NCBI RefSeq assembly: GCF_963678635.1
Contig: NC_087066.1
Coordinates: 61,494,054 to 61,558,053, forward strand
DNA from: Symsagittifera roscoffensis
Taxonomy: Eukaryota > Xenacoelomorpha > Acoela > Convolutidae
DNA length: 64,000 nt
Direction of reading: 5' to 3'
Below, one piece after another: positions 1 through 12,820 of the stretch. Position 1 is the stretch's first letter. Each line of letters opens with the position of its first letter. The notes under the pieces were generated by a model. It saw nothing but the letters and a program-made list of their open reading frames with translations. It ran no database searches and had not been told where the DNA came from. The translations under genes were made by a program, and so were the position numbers.

Positions 1-599
1 CTTCACTTTACCTTACTTCACTTTGCTTTCCTTTAATTCAATTTACTTAACTTAATTAACTTTACTTCATTTTTTAAGTTTTTTTCAATTAAATCCTTAC
101 TCACTTTTTTCTTAACTTCTGTACTCGACTGGATGTACTTAAGCTTTTTTTCTTTACCTTTTCACATTCACTTACTCCTACTTACTTACCTAACTTTACT
201 TTGAATAACTTCCCTTTATTTTTTCTACCTAACTTAACTTAACTTCACTGAAATCTTTATGCCTATACCTACTTAGTTACCTGCTAATTCATTTAGTGCC
301 TCACTTAGATAATCGTATAGATACTTTCTTACATACTTCCTGACATACCTATTTAAAGTCTACACCCAATTTTTTCAAATTTCCAAGTATACAATTCCAT
401 TGATCGATTAGCTGGTGAAAGTGTTATTGTTTATAGTAACAAAAAGATAACTCAATTCCTGTAAAGCACCTGAACCCAAAGTACGGTAGTAGTGATAGGT
501 ACTTTGAAAACTCAGAGACAAAACTCATTTTTTTTATGAATAGCCATATCTATGTGTAATGACATCTTTAATTCAGAAGAAAAAAATTGAAACTTTGAA

Positions 600-1790
600 T
601 GATGGGTTGGTTGGAAAGATGTACGGAGGGTTGGCTAGATCTATCAACGGATCGACGGTTGTGTGAATGAACAGTTTGATGAATGGCTGGATAGAACAAA
701 GTCTGATTGGATGAATGGATGGCTGAAAGTATGAACACTTGAATGAACGGTTAGATGAATAGATGGCTAGATAGCCGGAAGGCAGGATCGATCAGACTGA
801 TGGATAGCTGGTTGGTTACAGGGGTGTTGGTTTCATATACGCATGGAAAATTGATGAATGAAGTATGGCTTGATGGATGTATGGTTTCATGAGGGATGGA
901 TGGCCTTAAAATGGATGGATGGATGGATGACTTGATGAACGGATGGCTTGATACAGGGATTTTTTGATGGATAGAGGGTTGCCTAGATAAATGAATGAAT
1001 CGATAGTTCGAAGGATGGCCGAATTTCTGGGCTGATCGGAGACTGATAGAAGAATGATTAAAAGGATGTTTGGGCGGATAATTTGCTGGATAGACAATGG
1101 TCGGCTAAATGATGCACATCTAGATGGATTGATAGCAGGATGAATGACTGCTTGGCTGAAGAGCTTGACAAAGAACTGAATGGATAGTTGGCTTGGAGGA
1201 TAGATGGCAAGATGAATGGTTGGCATAGTTGAACCATGCGAGGATGAATAGCTAAATATTTAGCGGGAAGGACTGGTGACTAGACTTTTATGTAACTGAA
1301 AGAATAATAAATGGCCGGATGGATTGGCGACGGGATTTCTAGGTGTCTGAAAGGATGGGTAGCTTGGTGGACGAGAAAGTGACTGATGGCTGGACCTCTG
1401 GTTAGATAGCTAGACCGGTCAATTTTTTGGTGAACGGATAGCCGGGAGTAACAGGTTAGATGGATGGATTGCTGATTGCATGGTTGGATGGTTGATTAGA
1501 CGTAAACTTTTTGAATAAAAGAATAGATGGGTGGCTGGCTTTTTATTCAGACTGGATAGATAGCTTTGTGAATGGATGGATGAAAGGATGTTTGGGTGAC
1601 TAGATTGCTGCTGTATAAATGGTTAGAACGATTAATGGATAAGTAAATGGCCCGTCGGAAGACGCGATGGTTGGTTGACTGGTTGCATAGTTTCTTGATG
1701 GATAGATGACTGGTTGAATGGTTGCTTGAAAGGTTAAATAGGTTAACGATTTACTAATGGCGAATGGCTTGATAGACGTAACATAGGTGG
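600..1790. repeat. CCAT/ATGG-rich low-complexity block
   Basis: Degenerate tetranucleotide-biased sequence built from gatggatgg-like words. Open frames here encode repetitive HPSIHP-like peptides on the reverse strand and are products of the composition, not genes. Confidence 0.85.
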
Positions 1791-2754
1791 CCAGATATCT
1801 TGATCTAGGGCTGGATCTATAACCTTTGTACTACATCACTCTATGCTGCCCTGTTTTCTTTAATCATTACTGTATACGGATAGCTAAACATGCAAACAAA
1901 TCCTAAGGCCGTTTTTCTTTTAAAAGTTTTCAAATATGTGTTACAAGTAATAAAATGAAGCAAAAAACACTCATTATCAAGCAAGCAAAAAACACATAAA
2001 AAACTTCACGAATTTTTCAAAAACAATCGAAATTCTGATTAAAGTTAGTTGTTCAGCTTTTTTAAAAAGATATTTGGTAGCATGTGTTGTTGTAGTAACA
2101 CGTCTATTTCTCATAGGATAAAAACTGGTTTTGTTTTAAAGGCCAGAAAATTAATCATATGCATTAAGTAAAACAAGCAGACTAAATTTAAAAAACTTCA
2201 ATCTGAAAATTTGGAAAAATGTCTGTGATTTTACTTTTAAGGAGTAATTTTTTTATTTTTTTGATGAACTACAGTTTACCACTGTTATATCAAATGAGTC
2301 TCCAGAGTCTGAAAGTTTAATGATTAGGCTTTAAAAAACTCATTCGTTTCAAATCCGAACTGAATTATTTGACATTTGAGAGGTAATGAAGAGCAATAAC
2401 AAGGTTATTAGGGGTAAAATTATTGATAATTTTTTTCGTAAAATTGAGCGTTGTTACCTTATGCAATTAAGACGCTCTCTGAGTTTTTAGATATAAAACA
2501 ATAACTGAACCGAAATCTTGAATACTCTTTTTACCGAGTGTAATTTGACCAGAGTAAATTGATTTGAGTGTTTTGGTGTGCAGTCTTCTAATAAAAAACT
2601 TTAATCAGTGTCGAGTATCGCAATGAAAAAACCCTTATAGAGTATGTTTATTCAATTTTTTACGAAAAAGCAACAGAAATAAATTTTTAAGGCTGCAGAT
2701 GTGTTGTTAACAAGCTATCATAATTTTTCAAATCATTTCACACAAAGTCTCACA

Positions 2755-3400
2755 AAATTCAAAGGCTTGGTTTTTCGGTTATGCGGATAGCGGACAATAG
2801 TACGGATATTGGACAATAGCTATCCCGGCGTTGCTTGTCACTACAATCTTCGGGATTGTCTCCCAATTTTATAGTTGGTGTGCTTCAGTTTTTAGTTCAA
2901 TAAGCACGATATTTGTCTAATGTGTAGTCCTAGAACTGCTATTGTGTGTTAATGCGCTATCCTTGTTGGCCGAAACATTTCCTATAAAGCCCACAAAACA
3001 CAGAGGCATGGCCGTTTGGTTTAGCAGGCAATAGCTATCCCGGCGTTGCTAGTCGTTACGCTCCTCGGGAGCGCCCATCGCTGGTAGAGTCGGTATGGTT
3101 CATCTTTCACTTCTAGAAGCGTGATAACTTTCAAATTTGTAGTCCTAGAAGTGCTATTGTGTGTTATTGCGCTCTGCATGTTTGCCGAAAAACTTCTTAT
3201 GCAATCTCACAAAACAAAAAGGCATGGCCACTGACTTAACGGGCAACACTTATCCCGGCTTGGCTCGTCGCTGCGCTTCTCGGGAACGCCTCCCGCTTCT
3301 ATAGTAATTTTGGTTCTGCTAACACCTCAACAAGCGGGATTCTTGTTCAGATAGGGTGATACCAAAGCAAAGCAAAAAAACCTATGCAATGGTTTTCAAT
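2755..3400. repeat. 215-base tandem repeat in left arm, three units
   Basis: The motif tatcccggc(g/t)t(t/g)gct recurs at about 2821, 3036 and 3251, a spacing of 215 bases. Each unit also carries a 'caaa(a/g)..aaaggc(a/t)tgg' lead and a 'tagtcctagaa(c/g)tgctatt' block (first two units). Units are diverged. The same array is present inverted in the right arm at about 3600-4180. Tandem subrepeats inside terminal inverted repeats are a known trait of foldback elements; that link is inference. Confidence 0.8.
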
Positions 3401-3599
3401 TGTGATGGTTAATTTTAAATATTGATAACATGCCTTCCATGAAATGAGACTTTTCTTTTCTTCAAGCATTTTTTTGCCCGTTAATAACTCTCTCAGGACA
3501 CGTCAGATTTCATGGAAGGCATGTTATCACTTGTTGAAACTAACCATCACAATTAAAAACCATTGCGTAGGTTTTTTTATTTTTTTTTTGCTTTTCGCT

Positions 3600-4180
3600 A
3601 CCTGAACAAGAATCACGCTTGTTGAGGTGCAAGCAGAACCAAACTTTCTATAGAGGCGGAAAAAATTCCCGAGAAGCGCACAGATGAGCCAAGCCGGAAT
3701 GACTTTTCGCCCTCTAATCCAACTGGCCATGCTTCTGTGTTTTGTGAGGTTGTGTATGAGGTTTTTTGGCAAACACGCGGAGCGCATTAACCGACAATAG
3801 CAGTTCTAGCACTACATATTTGAAAACTAACACGCTTGTGGAAGTGAAAGATGAACAATACCGACTTTACCAGCGGGAGGCGTTCCCGAGGAGCGTAGCG
3901 ACGAGCCACGCCATGATAGCTATTGCCCACTAAACCAAACGGCAAGGCCTCTGTGTTTTGTGGGCTTTACATGAAATGCTTCGGCAACACGGATTCCGCA
4001 TTAACACACAGCAGTGTGTTTATGACCACTCATTTGATAAATATCGTGCATGTTCAACTAAATCTTTGCCACACCGACTATAAAATCGGAAGACGATCCG
4101 AAAGATTGTAGCGACAAGCAACGCCGGGATAGCTATTGTCCGCTATCCGCATAACCGAAAAGCGATGCCTTTGTGTTTCG
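3600..4180. repeat. Inverted counterpart of the 215-base tandem repeat
   Basis: Three units in the opposite orientation, recognised by the inverse motif (agcaacgccgggata near 4115 and related forms near 3680 and 3905). Unit order and spacing mirror the left arm, which shows the array existed before the arms were inverted. Confidence 0.8.
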
Positions 4181-4389
4181 TGAGACTTTGTATGAAATGA
4201 TTTGATTGCATCTTAACACACATCTGCAGCCTTAACAATTTATTTCTGTTGCTTCTTCGTAAAAAATGAACAAAAATACTCTATAAGGGTTTTTTCATTG
4301 CGAAACTCGACACTAACTAAAGTTATTTATTGGAAGACTGCACACCAAAACACTCAAATTTATTTACTAAATCACTCAAATCAATTGAC

Positions 4390-4860
4390 CCAGTAACAAA
4401 AAAAAATCAGTTAATTTCAGGTAAAACTTGAATTTGTTCATTCAATTATCTTACAGCAAGCTAGCAATAGGTTGGCGCCAGATAGCACCATAAGCAAAGC
4501 AAAGCATAACTACATCAATTGTTTCAAAAAACTTTCAGCAATTTCCTTCTTCAGTCAAAGTTTTCGCTCAAAACAATGAAGTTTTAAGGTTCTAGATCCA
4601 TTTCACAACTTAAAACAATTTCATCAATCCTTATTGCTTGATTACAAGAAGATTAGAGTTGGTGTCTTGAGTCCGTAATTTTTAAGTTCGTTCGAAACTA
4701 ATACAACTAGAATTGCATAGCACTTGAACAAAAATCGCTATTATCAAACAGTTGACCTTGCTTCAAACAAAAATCAATCAATTCAAGTTAGTACGTTGTT
4801 GAAGTTACGAAATGATAAAGCTTGTTTCATATTGTTTAATTGACACTGTAAAAAGAGTAA
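4390..4860. other. Segment present only in the right arm
   Basis: Sequence on both sides (actgcacaccaaaacactca before, aaaagagtaag after) has partners in the left arm around 2525-2590, but the ~470 bases between do not. It is either an insertion into the right arm or a deletion from the left. It holds no clear gene or terminal repeats. Confidence 0.6.
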
Positions 4861-5689
4861 GTTTTCTTTGTTTTCAGCGAAAAAAAAACGGATAAAACAA
4901 GAAAAAAAAATATCCAAGATTTCGGTTCAATTAATTGTTTTATATCTAAAAACTCAGTGAGCGTCTTAATTGCATAAAGTAAAAAAGCCCAACTTTAAAG
5001 AAACAAATTATCGATAATTTTAGCCCTAATAAACTTGTTATTGCTCTTCATTACCTCCCAATTGTAAAATTATTGAGTTCAAGTTTGAAACGAATGATTT
5101 TTTTAAAACTTGAACTTTCAGACTCTGGAGACTCATTTGATAGAACAGTGGTAAACTGTATAGTTTATCTGAAAAATAAAAGGTTACTTCTGAAAACTGA
5201 AATCACAGACTTTTTAACAAATATTGAGGATGAATTTTTTAAGATTTTGTCAGATTGTTTTAGATAATGCATATGATTAAAGTTCTGGCCTTTAAAACAA
5301 AACCTATTTTTATCCTATAAGAAATAGGCGGGTTACTGCAACAACACATGCTACCAAATATCTATTGTTAAAAAGCTGAACAACTAACTTCAATCAGAAC
5401 TTCGTAGTTTTTGAAAGCTTTTAATAGTTTTTTTATCATCACGTAATGTTTGACAAGTGTTTGGAAGTTATATGTGCCATATGTTTTTGGTTGCTTGATA
5501 ATAGGTGTTTTTGTTGCTTTATTTAAGTGCGTGTAACATTTATTTGCCATCTTTTTAAAGTAAAATTGACCTTAAAATATGTTTGCATGTTTAGCTATAT
5601 CATATACACTAATGACTAAAGAGAACAGGGCAGCATAGAGTAGTGTAGTATAAAGGTTATACATCCAGTCCTAGATCCAGCTATCTGGC

Positions 5690-7160
5690 CACCTATCCCT
5701 ATGTTTATCAAGCCATTCGCCATTAGTAAAAACGTCCATCTATTTAACCTTTCAAGAAACCGTTCAACCAGTCATCTATCGATCAAGCAACTATGCAACC
5801 AGTCAACCAACCATCGTGTCTTCCGACGGGCCATTTGTTTATTCACTGATCGTCAAACCAATTAAACAGCAGCAATCTTTGTACTCATCGTCCATCCTTT
5901 CAGCCACCCAATTAGCTTATCATCCATCCATCCACAAAACTATCTATCCAATCAGTCATCCATCCAAGCGGCATCAACCTATCCGTCTATCTAACTTTCC
6001 AGCCAGCTATACATTCATTCATCCAACGAGCCATTACGTTATCCATTGGTTCGTCCAAGCAACCATAAAGTAGCAATCTATGTACTCATCGTCCTACCTT
6101 TCAGTCACCCAAACATCCTATCATCCATCCATTCACAAAGCTATCTATCCAATCAGCCATCCATCCAACCGGCATCAGTCTATCCATCTATCTAACTACC
6201 AAGTCACCCATACATTCATTCATCCGACGAGCCATCATTTCATCCCCTGATACATCTAACCTTCCATACAGCGGCAATTTATAAACTCATTGTCCATCCT
6301 TTCGCCCACCCGAATATTTTATCATCCATTCATCCACAAAATTTTATATCCAATCAGTCATTCATCCAAGTGGCATTAATCTTTCCATCCATTTGATTAA
6401 CCAGCCAGCCACCCATCTATTCATTCATCCAAAAAAAATCGTCTAATCGACCATCCATCCATGCAATCTGCAATCCATCCATCTAACCTGTTACTCTCGG
6501 CTATCCATTCACCAAAAAATTGATCGGTCTTGCTATCCAACCAGACGCCCGGCCATCAGTCACTTTCTAGTCCACCAAGCTACCCATCCATCCAGCCAAT
6601 TGTTATTCACTCAGACACATACAAGTCTAGTCACCAGTCCTTCCAGCTAAATATTTAGCTATTCATCCACGCATGGTTCAAGCCTGCCAACCATCCATCT
6701 TGCCATCCATCCTCCAAGGCAACTATCCATTCAGTCCTTTGTCAAGCTCTTCAGCCAAGCATTCATCCATCCTGCCATCCATCCATCTAGCTGTGCATCA
6801 CTTAGCCGACCCTTGTCTATCCAGCCACTTATCCGTCCAAACATCATTTTAATCATTCTTCTATCAGTCTCCGATCAGCCCAGAACAGAAATTCAGCCAT
6901 CCTTCCAACCATCGACTCATTCATTTATCTAGCCAACCCTCTATCCATCAAACAATTCATGCATCAAGTCATCCATTCATCAAGCCATCCATCCATCCAT
7001 CCATCCATTCACCCACCATACATCCATCAAGCCATACTTCATTCATCAATTCTCCATGCGTATATGAAGCCAATACCCGTCTAACCAACCAGCTATCCAT
7101 CAGTCTGATCGATCCCGCCTTCCGGCTATCTAGCCATCCTGCCTTCCTTTGGCCTAATCT
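5690..7160. repeat. CCAT-rich low-complexity block, second copy
   Basis: Reverse complement of 600-1790 within the right arm; repeated words such as catccatccatcc and tcatccatcc. A third copy lies at 9945-11430. No supported gene. Confidence 0.85.
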
Positions 7161-7259
7161 TTGAGTTTTTACTATAAACAATAACACTTTCACCAGCTAA
7201 TTGATCAATGGGATTGTGTATTTGGAAGTTTGAAAAAGTATGTGTAGATTTTTATATAG

Positions 7260-8540
7260 GTCTTTCAGCAAGTTTGTAAGAAAGTATTCAAATGATTATC
7301 TATGTAAGGCAGTAAATGATTTAGCAAGTAAATAAGTAGATATAGGCATATAGATTTAAGTAAAGTTAAATAAAGTTAGGAAAAAAGAAAAGGGAATTAG
7401 TTTAAAGTAAAATTAGGTAAGTAACTAGGAGTATGTAAATGTGAAAAGGTAAAGAAAGGAAACTTAAGTACATCCAGTCAGGTATAGACGTAAAGAAAAA
7501 AGTTAGTAAGGACTTAATTGAAAAGAAATTAAAGAATGAAATAATGTTAAGTAAGTTAAGTAAACTAAAATAAAATAAAGTAGTACCATGCTGAAGTCAG
7601 GCAAAGTGAAGACAAAATAAAATAAAAGTAAGGTAAAGTAAAGTAAATAAGTTTAATATGAGTTCAGGTAAATACAGTAAAATCAAATTAGGTAAAGTAA
7701 ACTAAGACTAGGTAAAGTAAAGCAAAGCAAAATAAACTAAAGGAAGAAACAAAGTGTAGTTATGTTAGTATAAGACTAACACTAAACAAAGTTGAAGTGA
7801 AGTAAAGTAAAGAAGTTCAGTAAAATATCCTAAACTTAATTAGATTGATGTAAAATTGAAGTAAAACTGGAAAGTAAGTAACTAGGCAGAAAGTAAAAAA
7901 TTCAGTAGTTTGTAAGAAACGAAAACAATTAATTAAGTTAGAAAGTAAGTAGGTAAGGCAGTAGGTCGGTAAGAAAGCAAGTAAGTAAGTGAATAAGTAA
8001 TTAAAGTACTAATCAAGTAAGCCAGTAGTATGTAAGTGAGTAAGTAAAAAGTAAGAAAGTTTGTAAGTAAAAAAGTAAGTAAGTAGGTAAGTAATTAGGC
8101 AAGTGAGCGAGTAAACGAAATTAAAGAAAAGTAAGTCAAAGTTAAGTAATCTTAGATAAAATGCTGCTAAAAAAAGAAAAGGTTAAGTAAAAAAAGTAAA
8201 ACAAAAAAACTAAACTAAAAAAGAAGTAAACTAAATAAAAGAGTAAAATGGACATAATTGTATGACTGTGTGTAAGAAAAGTGTAAGTAAGTATGGGAGT
8301 AAGTAAGGAGGTCAGTAAGCATGCAAGTAAGTAAGTGAGCAAAAAGTAAAATGGTAAGCAAAAAAAAATAAGTAGGTAAATCATAAAGGAGGTAGTTAAG
8401 TAGATTTGTAAGTAAGTAAGTCAGTAAGTAAGGATGTAAGGAAGCAAGTAAAAAAAGTAAGTAAGCAAGTATTTAGGTAAGTAAAAAGTAAGTTAGTTAG
8501 TAAGTAAGTGAGTAAGTGAAAAAGAGGAAAGTAAGTTTTC
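7260..8540. repeat. GTAA-rich low-complexity block
   Basis: Degenerate runs of gtaagtaa and aagtaaagtaa. Reverse-strand open frames in it read as LLTYLL-type repeats and are not credible proteins. The start of the window (1-360) is the inverted counterpart of its first part. Confidence 0.85.
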
Positions 8541-9660
8541 ATACCAATTGAGCCGCCATAAGGTCTCAACTTAATTGAAACGTCGCAAATAAGGTTATTA
8601 GAACTAACAAAGAATGAAAAAGCTAGAAAAAATTTCTTTGGTTAGAACTGTCATAATTTTTTGTCTTAAGGACGTATACATTTCCTGAATTATTTCTAAA
8701 TGATTTGGAGTAACTCGGTGCTCCCGATTTCAATGTTTTTTTTTCAATGCCTCTCTAAATGTGGAGATAAAAGATACCTAGCAGATACTTTTAGAATTGT
8801 CTAGTCTGTTTCTGGCGGTAAATAACAAAATGAACTACCGTAAACACTTTTGTTTTCTAAAAATGCACCAAGTTTTTGCAAAAAGCTCGGTGCATTGTTT
8901 CATATTCCTTTCCCCTTTTCCTTTTTCCACTCGTCCTTTCCCGATTGAAACTTTTTCCCCTCTAGATATACAGCATACTGTTTCTCCCCAGCTTGGAATT
9001 TTAGATTTTTTTAGTATTTTTGGAAACCCTGTAATTTTTATAACTTGATTATCAATATCTTAAAAACACCAAGTTCCCCCTAATTTCATTTTTCTCATTT
9101 CAAACTGTGACAAATTAATCGTTTGCTATAACTTGCCCAGAAAAGGCCGCCGCCATTAGAGAGTGTTTTCATTTTTCTGCCCTTTTATCATAAAATATAG
9201 CAAAAGTTGGGGAAATAGTTTACTGCCGCCAACAGTTATGCTACGTAGACAAAATCGCCGGCGAATTTTTATTATATACCATAAAATTCATTTCCGTGTT
9301 CACTAACAAATTTCAACAAGGTCGAAAATTCATTTGGCCGAAACAAATATAAAAATTAAATTGATTCATATAATTAACCAGGACCAATAATTAGGATTCC
9401 AAATAATGGAATTAGAAAGAATCATGTATCGTGTCAATTGTTGATAAGCTAAGCTTAGCAAAATCCTAAGTTGGGGGTCTTCTGCTTTTTGGGTGGAAAT
9501 TTTCTTTCGTTTACAAAATCCTAGGATGAAGGTCCTTAAAATATTTAAGGACACCTTTCCTAAGATTTTGATTTACGTGAGGACCCCCCTTAGATTACGG
9601 GACACGATACAATACTACTTGCCGCTTTTTTAAATATGTCAAATTTCTTTCAGTATTGAA
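8541..9660. other. Non-repetitive tail of duplication unit A
   Basis: About 1.1 kb of complex sequence that recurs at 12826-13950. It includes a mirrored 'aagtttttgcaaaaagctcgg' type motif near 8871-8893 and 'aaggccgccgccattagaga' near 9144. I see no gene, tRNA or transposase. Confidence 0.5.
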
Positions 9661-9944
9661 ATTAAAAACTTTTAAAAATTTTTTTATCATCACGTAATGT
9701 TTGACAAGTGTTTGGAAGTTATAGTTGCTATATGTTTTTCGGTTGCCTGATATTAAGTGTTTTTGTTGCTTTATCTAAGTGCCTGTAACATTTATTTGCC
9801 ATCTTTTAAAAGTAAAATTGACCTTAGAATATGTTTGCATGTTTAGCTATATCATATACACTAATGACTAAAGAGAACAGGGCAGCATAGAGTAGTGTAG
9901 TATAAAGGTTATACATCCAGTCCTAGATCCAGCTATCTGGCCAC

Positions 9945-11430
9945 CTATCCCTATGTTTATCAAGCCATTCGCCATTAGTAAAAACGTCCATCTATTTAAC
10001 CTTTCAAGCAACCATTCGACCAGTCATCTATCCATCAAGCAACTATGCAACCAGTCAACCAACCATCGTGTCTTCCGACGGGCCATTTGTTTATTCACTG
10101 ATCCGTCAAACCAATTATACAGCAGCAATCTTTGTACTAATCGTCCATCCTTTCAGCCACCCAATTAGCTTATCATCCATCCATCCTCAAAACTATCTAT
10201 CCAATCAGTTATCCATCCAAGCGGCATCAACCTATCCGTCTATTTAACTTTCCAGCCAGCTATACATTCTTTCATCCAACGAGCCATTACGTTATCCATT
10301 GATTCATCCAAGCAACCATACAGTAGCAATCTATGTACTCATCGTCCTACCTTTCAGTCACCCAAACATCCTATCATCCATCCATTCACAAAGCTATCTA
10401 TCCAATCAGCCATCCATCCAACCGGCATCAGTCTATCCATCTATCTAACTACCAAGTCACCCATACATTCATTCATCCGACGAGCCATCATTTCATCCAC
10501 TGATACATCTAACCATCCATACATCGGCAATTAATAAACTCCTTGTCCATCCTTTCGGCCACCCAAATATCTTATCATCCATTCATCCATAAAATTTTCT
10601 ATCCAATCAGTCATTCATCCAAGTGGCATTAATCTTTCCATCCATTTGAATAACCAGCCAGCCACCCATCTGTTCATTCATCCGAAAAAAATCGTCTAAT
10701 CAACCATCCATCCATGCAATCTGCAATCCATCCATCTAATCTGTTACTCTCGGCTATCCGTTCACCAAAAAATTGATCGGTCTAGCTATCCAACCAGACG
10801 CTCGGCCATCAGTCACTTTCTCTTCCACCAAGCTACTCATCCATTCAGACACCTAGAAATCCCGTCGCCAATCCATCCGGCCATTTATTATTCACTCAGA
10901 CACATACAAGTCTAGTCACCAGTCCTTCCAGCTAAGTATTGAGCTATTCATCCACGCATGGTTCAACCCTGCCAACCATCCATCTTGCCATCCATCCTCC
11001 AAGCCAACTATCCGTTCAGTCCATTGTCAAGCTCTTCAGCCAAGCATTCATCCATCCCGCCATCCATCCATCTAGCCGTGCATCACTTAGCCGACCCTTC
11101 TCTATCCAGCCACTTATCCGTCCAAACATCATTTTAACCATTCTTCTATCAGTCTCTCATCAGCCCAGAACAGAAAATCAGCCATCCTTCCAACCATCGA
11201 TTCATTCATTTATCTAGCCACCCTCTATCCATCAAACAATCCATGCATCAAGTCATCTATTCATCAAGCCATCCATCCATCCATCCATTCATCCATCCAC
11301 CATACATCCATCAAGCCATACTTCATTCATCAATTCTCCATGCGTATATGAAGCCAATACCCGTCTTACCAACCAGCTATCCATCAGGCTGATCGATCCC
11401 GCCTTCCGGCTATCTAGCCATCCTGCCTTC
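9945..11430. repeat. CCAT-rich low-complexity block, third copy
   Basis: Direct duplicate of 5690-7160 within duplication unit B. Same composition and word order; no supported gene. Confidence 0.85.
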
Positions 11431-11529
11431 CTTTGGCCTAATGTTTGATTTTTTACAATAAACAATAACACTTTCACCAGCTAATTGATCAATGGGATTG
11501 TGTATTTGGAAATTTGAAAAGTATGTGTG

Positions 11530-12820
11530 TAGATATTTATGTCAGCAAGTTTGTAAGAAAGTATTCAAATGATTATCTATATAAGGCAGTAAATGATTCA
11601 GCAGGTAAAAAAGTAGATATAGGCATATAGATTTTAGTGAAGTTAAATAAACTTAGGTAGAAAGAAAAGGTGAGTAGTTTAAAGTAAAATTAGGTAAGTA
11701 ACTAGGAGTATGTAAATGTGAAAAATTAAAGAAACGAAGTTTAAGTACATCCAGTCAAGTATAGACGTAACGAAAAAATAAGTAAGGACTTAATTGAAAA
11801 GAAATTAAAGAATGAAGTAATGTCAAGTAAGTTAAGTAAACTAAAATAAAATAAAGTAGTACAATGCTGAAGTCAGGCAAAGTGAAGATAAAGTAAAATA
11901 AAATTAAGGTAAAGTAAAGTAAGTAAGTTTGTTGTGAGTTCAGGTAATTACAGTAAAATCAATTTAGGTAAAGTAAACTAAGACTAAGTAAAGTAAAGTA
12001 AAGCAAAGCAAAATAAAGTAAAGGAAGAAATAAAAGTGTAGTTATGTAAGTATAAGACTAACACTAAACAAAGTTGAAGTGAAGTTAAGTAAAGAAGTTC
12101 AGTAAAATATCCTAAACTTAATTAGGTTGATGTAAAAGTGAAGTAAAACTGGAAAGTAAGTAACTAGGCAGAAAGTAAAAAATTCAGTAAGTTTGTAAGA
12201 AACGAAAACAAGTAATTAAGTTAGAAAGTAAGTAGGTAAAGCAGTAGGTCGGTAAGTAAGAAAGTAAAGAAGTGAATAAGTAATTAAAGTACTAATCAAG
12301 TAAGTCAGTAGTATGTAAGTGAGTAAGTAGAAAGTAAGTAAGTTTGTAAGTAAAAAAGTAAGTAAGTAGGTAAGTAATTAAGCTTTTGAGTGAGTAAACG
12401 AAATTAAAGAAAAGTAAATCAAAATTAAGTAATCTTAGATAAAAGGCTGGTAAAAAAATAAAAGGTTAAGTGAAAAAAGTAAAACAAAAAAACTAAACTA
12501 AAAAAGAAGTAAACTAAATAAAAGAGTAAAATGGACATAATTGTATGACTGTGTGTAAGAAAAGTGTAAGTAAGTATGGGAGTAAGTAAGGAAATCAGTA
12601 AGCAAGCAAGTAAGTAAGTGAGCAAAAAGTAAGATGTTAAGCAAAAAAAAAATAAGTAGGCAAATAATAAAGGAGGTAGTTAAGTAGATTTGTAAGTAAG
12701 TAAGTCAGTAAGTAAGGATGTAAGGAAGCAAGTAAAAAATTTAAGTAAGCAAGTTTTTAGGTAAGTAAAAAGTAAGTTAGTAAGTAAGTAAGTGAGTAAG
12801 TGAAAAAGAGGAAAGTAAGT
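11530..12820. repeat. GTAA-rich low-complexity block, duplicate
   Basis: Copy of 7260-8540 in duplication unit B with the same word structure. Confidence 0.85.

Larger units (their letters stand above)
1..3445. repeat. Left arm of giant inverted repeat
   Basis: This segment reads as the imperfect reverse complement of 3507-7612. Matching landmarks seen by eye: 3424-3445 pairs with 3507-3528; the direct-repeat block 2755-3400 pairs with about 3600-4180; the TCTCCAGAGTCTGAAAGTTTA zone near 2300 pairs with about 5110-5135; 1802-1990 with about 5590-5690; the CCAT-rich stretch 600-1500 with about 6480-7150; and 1-180 with about 7450-7612. The arm runs off the window start, so its true length is unknown. 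No intact gene is seen; open frames in it are low-complexity. A foldback-type transposon or a failed inverted duplication could both make this structure. Confidence 0.9.
3507..7612. repeat. Right arm of giant inverted repeat
   Basis: Reverse-complement partner of the left arm, separated from it by a 61-base spacer (3446-3506). The innermost 22 bases on each side match perfectly (ends at 3424-3445 and 3507-3528). The arm is longer than its partner mainly because of an extra segment near 4390-4860. Its outer half, from about 5418, also belongs to a tandem duplication that continues to 13965. Confidence 0.9.
5418..9672. repeat. Tandem duplication, unit A (~4.25 kb)
   Basis: Begins at tttttatcatcacgtaatgt and matches 9673 onward in the same orientation almost base for base, including the CCAT-rich block, the GTAA-rich block, the conserved flank gagccgccataaggtctcaa (near 8553 and 12834) and the tail ending near 'cttgccgcttttttaaatat' (9618 and 13922). 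No gene is recognisable inside. Confidence 0.9.

Noticed and set aside
1-360. Telomeric repeat
   Set aside because: Degenerate CTTA/TTAC words without a fixed 5-7-base unit; they are the inverted end of the GTAA block.
906-1226. Open frame with HPSIHP-type repeats in the CCAT block (and similar ones at 5816, 6969, 9953, 10939)
   Set aside because: Composition-driven reading of degenerate CCAT repeats; frames appear on either strand and are not conserved between duplicated copies.
8142-8384. Leu/Phe-rich open frames that look like membrane proteins (also 12425-12979)
   Set aside because: Produced by reverse reading of GTAA-rich repeats; no start context, splice sites or non-repetitive part.
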